DNA from: Oscillospiraceae bacterium
GTDB taxonomy: Bacteria; Bacillota; Clostridia; Oscillospirales; CAG-272
NCBI GenBank assembly: GCA_015064345.1
Contig: SVSK01000014.1
Coordinates: 1 to 43,207 of the forward strand
Length of the DNA stretch: 43,207 nucleotides
Reading direction: 5' to 3'
The notes below the pieces were generated by a model. It ran no database searches and had not been told where the DNA came from. It saw nothing but the letters and a program-made list of their open reading frames with translations. Below are positions 42,735 through 43,207 of this stretch, one piece after another; the first letter of the stretch is position 1; the number at the start of each line of letters is the position of its first letter. Position numbers and translations under genes: made by a program.

Positions 42735-42753
42735 GTTAGTCTTACAATGAAAC

Positions 42754-42779
42754 AAAAGAGACCTGCTAATGCAAGTCTC
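42754..42779 (-). terminator. rRNA-type terminator, unit 3
   Basis: On the minus strand GAGACTTGC, loop ATTA, GCAGGTCTC, TTTT (stem arms 42758-42766 and 42771-42779). Third copy counted away from the 5S gene. Confidence 0.8.
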
Positions 42780-43002
42780 TTTGTTGTGTGCCCGCGAATA
42801 CTGAGTGTCACCTGCGGTGAACTCACGAGATTTCCATGACAAGGGGTAAATCTCGGCACACTTAAGTTCTTCGGCACGACCTTTGAAATGCGTAAAAGAA
42901 AAGAGACCTGCTAATGCAAGTCCCCTTGTTGTGTGCCCGCGAATACTGAGTGTCACTGACGGTGACACTCGCGAGATTTCCATGACAAAGGGGAAATCTC
43001 GC
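42780..43002 (-). repeat. Two degenerate repeat units of the rRNA 3' trailer
   Basis: Two related units (about 42751-42893 and 42897-43021) each hold a terminator stem, a CGAATACTGAGTGTCAC segment and an inverted repeat of CGAGATTT (42836 region and 42971-43002). The CGCGAATAC string resembles the 3' end of the 5S gene, and TCTTCGGCACGAC (42868-42880) is an exact 13-base match to 43103-43115 inside 5S. They look like decayed duplicates of the 5S end plus terminator. Confidence 0.65.
42901..42924 (-). terminator. rRNA-type terminator, unit 2
   Basis: Stem arms 42903-42911 and 42916-42924 with T's on the minus strand, the same design as the other two units. Confidence 0.75.
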
Positions 43003-43024
43003 AAGATATCTCCTCTAATACAAC

Positions 43025-43050
43025 AAAAGAGACCTGCTGAAGCAAGTCTC
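43025..43050 (-). terminator. Terminator directly after 5S rRNA
   Basis: GAGACTTGC, loop TTCA, GCAGGTCTC, TTTT on the minus strand, 10 bases after the 5S 3' end. Arms 43029-43037 and 43042-43050. Confidence 0.85.
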
Positions 43051-43060
43051 CTTGTTGTAT

Positions 43061-43176
43061 GTTGGCGAATACCTATTTTTCCGGAGCGTCGCCACTCAAG
43101 TATCTTCGGCACGACAGAGCTTAACTTCTGTGTTCGGGATGGGAACAGGTGGACCCTCTGCGTAAACCTCACCAAC
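43061..43176 (-). rRNA. rrf: 5S ribosomal RNA
   Basis: About 116 bases. The reverse complement has the conserved CCACCTGTTCCCATCCCG, AACACAGAAGTTAAG and GCCGAAGATACTTG blocks, and the ends (GTTGGTGAG with TTCGCCAAC) pair as the terminal stem. It is the last gene of an rRNA operon that continues beyond the right edge; 43177-43207 is the spacer toward 23S. Confidence 0.96.
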
Positions 43177-43207
43177 TATTAAGTTTAGCTTACTATGTTG
43201 CGAATGT

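Noticed and set aside
42754-43050. Regularly repeated 25-30 base hairpins resembling a CRISPR array
   Set aside because: Only three units, the 'spacers' are similar to each other, each unit is a terminator with T-run, and no cas genes are present.
42690-43175. 161-residue open frame on the minus strand over the 5S region
   Set aside because: It reads through the 5S rRNA gene and the terminator repeats; repeated cysteine-poor peptides come from the repeats, and there is no ribosome site.

Overview
The window looks like chromosomal DNA of an uncultured or gut-type clostridial Bacillota (Oscillospirales/Christensenellales-like). The signs are strong AGGAGG-type ribosome binding sites, near-consensus TTGACA/TATAAT promoters with 17-base spacers, a DUF177-rpmF pair, an intermediate base composition, and short imperfect-palindrome repeats of a kind common in this group. 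I have not placed it to genus. The left edge cuts a phenylacetate-CoA ligase gene. The right edge holds a 5S rRNA gene on the minus strand, the last gene of an rRNA operon that continues outside.

Layout: 1-712 phenylacetate-CoA ligase (minus). 992-6784 is a three-gene cassette (plus): a TerB-N/TerB-C protein, a BrxD-like P-loop ATPase and an Lhr/BrxHI-like SF2 helicase. It has no BREX core genes and is the best candidate here for a little-described defence or DNA-processing system. 6995-10524 holds a small DUF6809-like gene, an XRE regulator with a clear operator, and uvrA. 10595-11263 is a recent tandem duplication of a barstar-like gene. 11354-21910 is one compact minus-strand operon of 12 genes for a phage-like capsid and tail (terminases, portal, scaffold, P22-type coat, connectors, tube, Dit, Gp37-like, tail fibres), bounded by one promoter and one terminator. 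It has no integrase, lysis, replication or tape-measure gene, so it is a degenerate or domesticated element. 22323-28000 holds mostly housekeeping genes (DUF1934, PHP phosphatase, rpmF-DUF177, sfsA), plus a zinc-ribbon/sigma-like pair and a DUF559 nuclease beside dispersed repeats. 28008-31759 holds two related lipoproteins, the larger interrupted by an in-frame stop inside a 24-base duplication. 31937-36883 holds a serine hydrolase, an AT-rich pair (HAD phosphatase-like and methyltransferase) that looks acquired, glycerate kinase and TspO. 37095-38330 is a three-gene regulatory operon. 38560-41898 holds a DUF2079 membrane protein and a GH4 glycosidase. 41930-42693 is a divergent XRE repressor and membrane-anchored protein sharing an operator. 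42754-43176 holds 5S rRNA and repeated terminator units.

Two dispersed repeat families occur: a MITE-like element with TGTCAT..ATGACA ends (three copies) and a shorter CTCCTCATCCGTC..GGAGAAGG element (three copies). All family assignments come from reading motifs and were not checked by database search.
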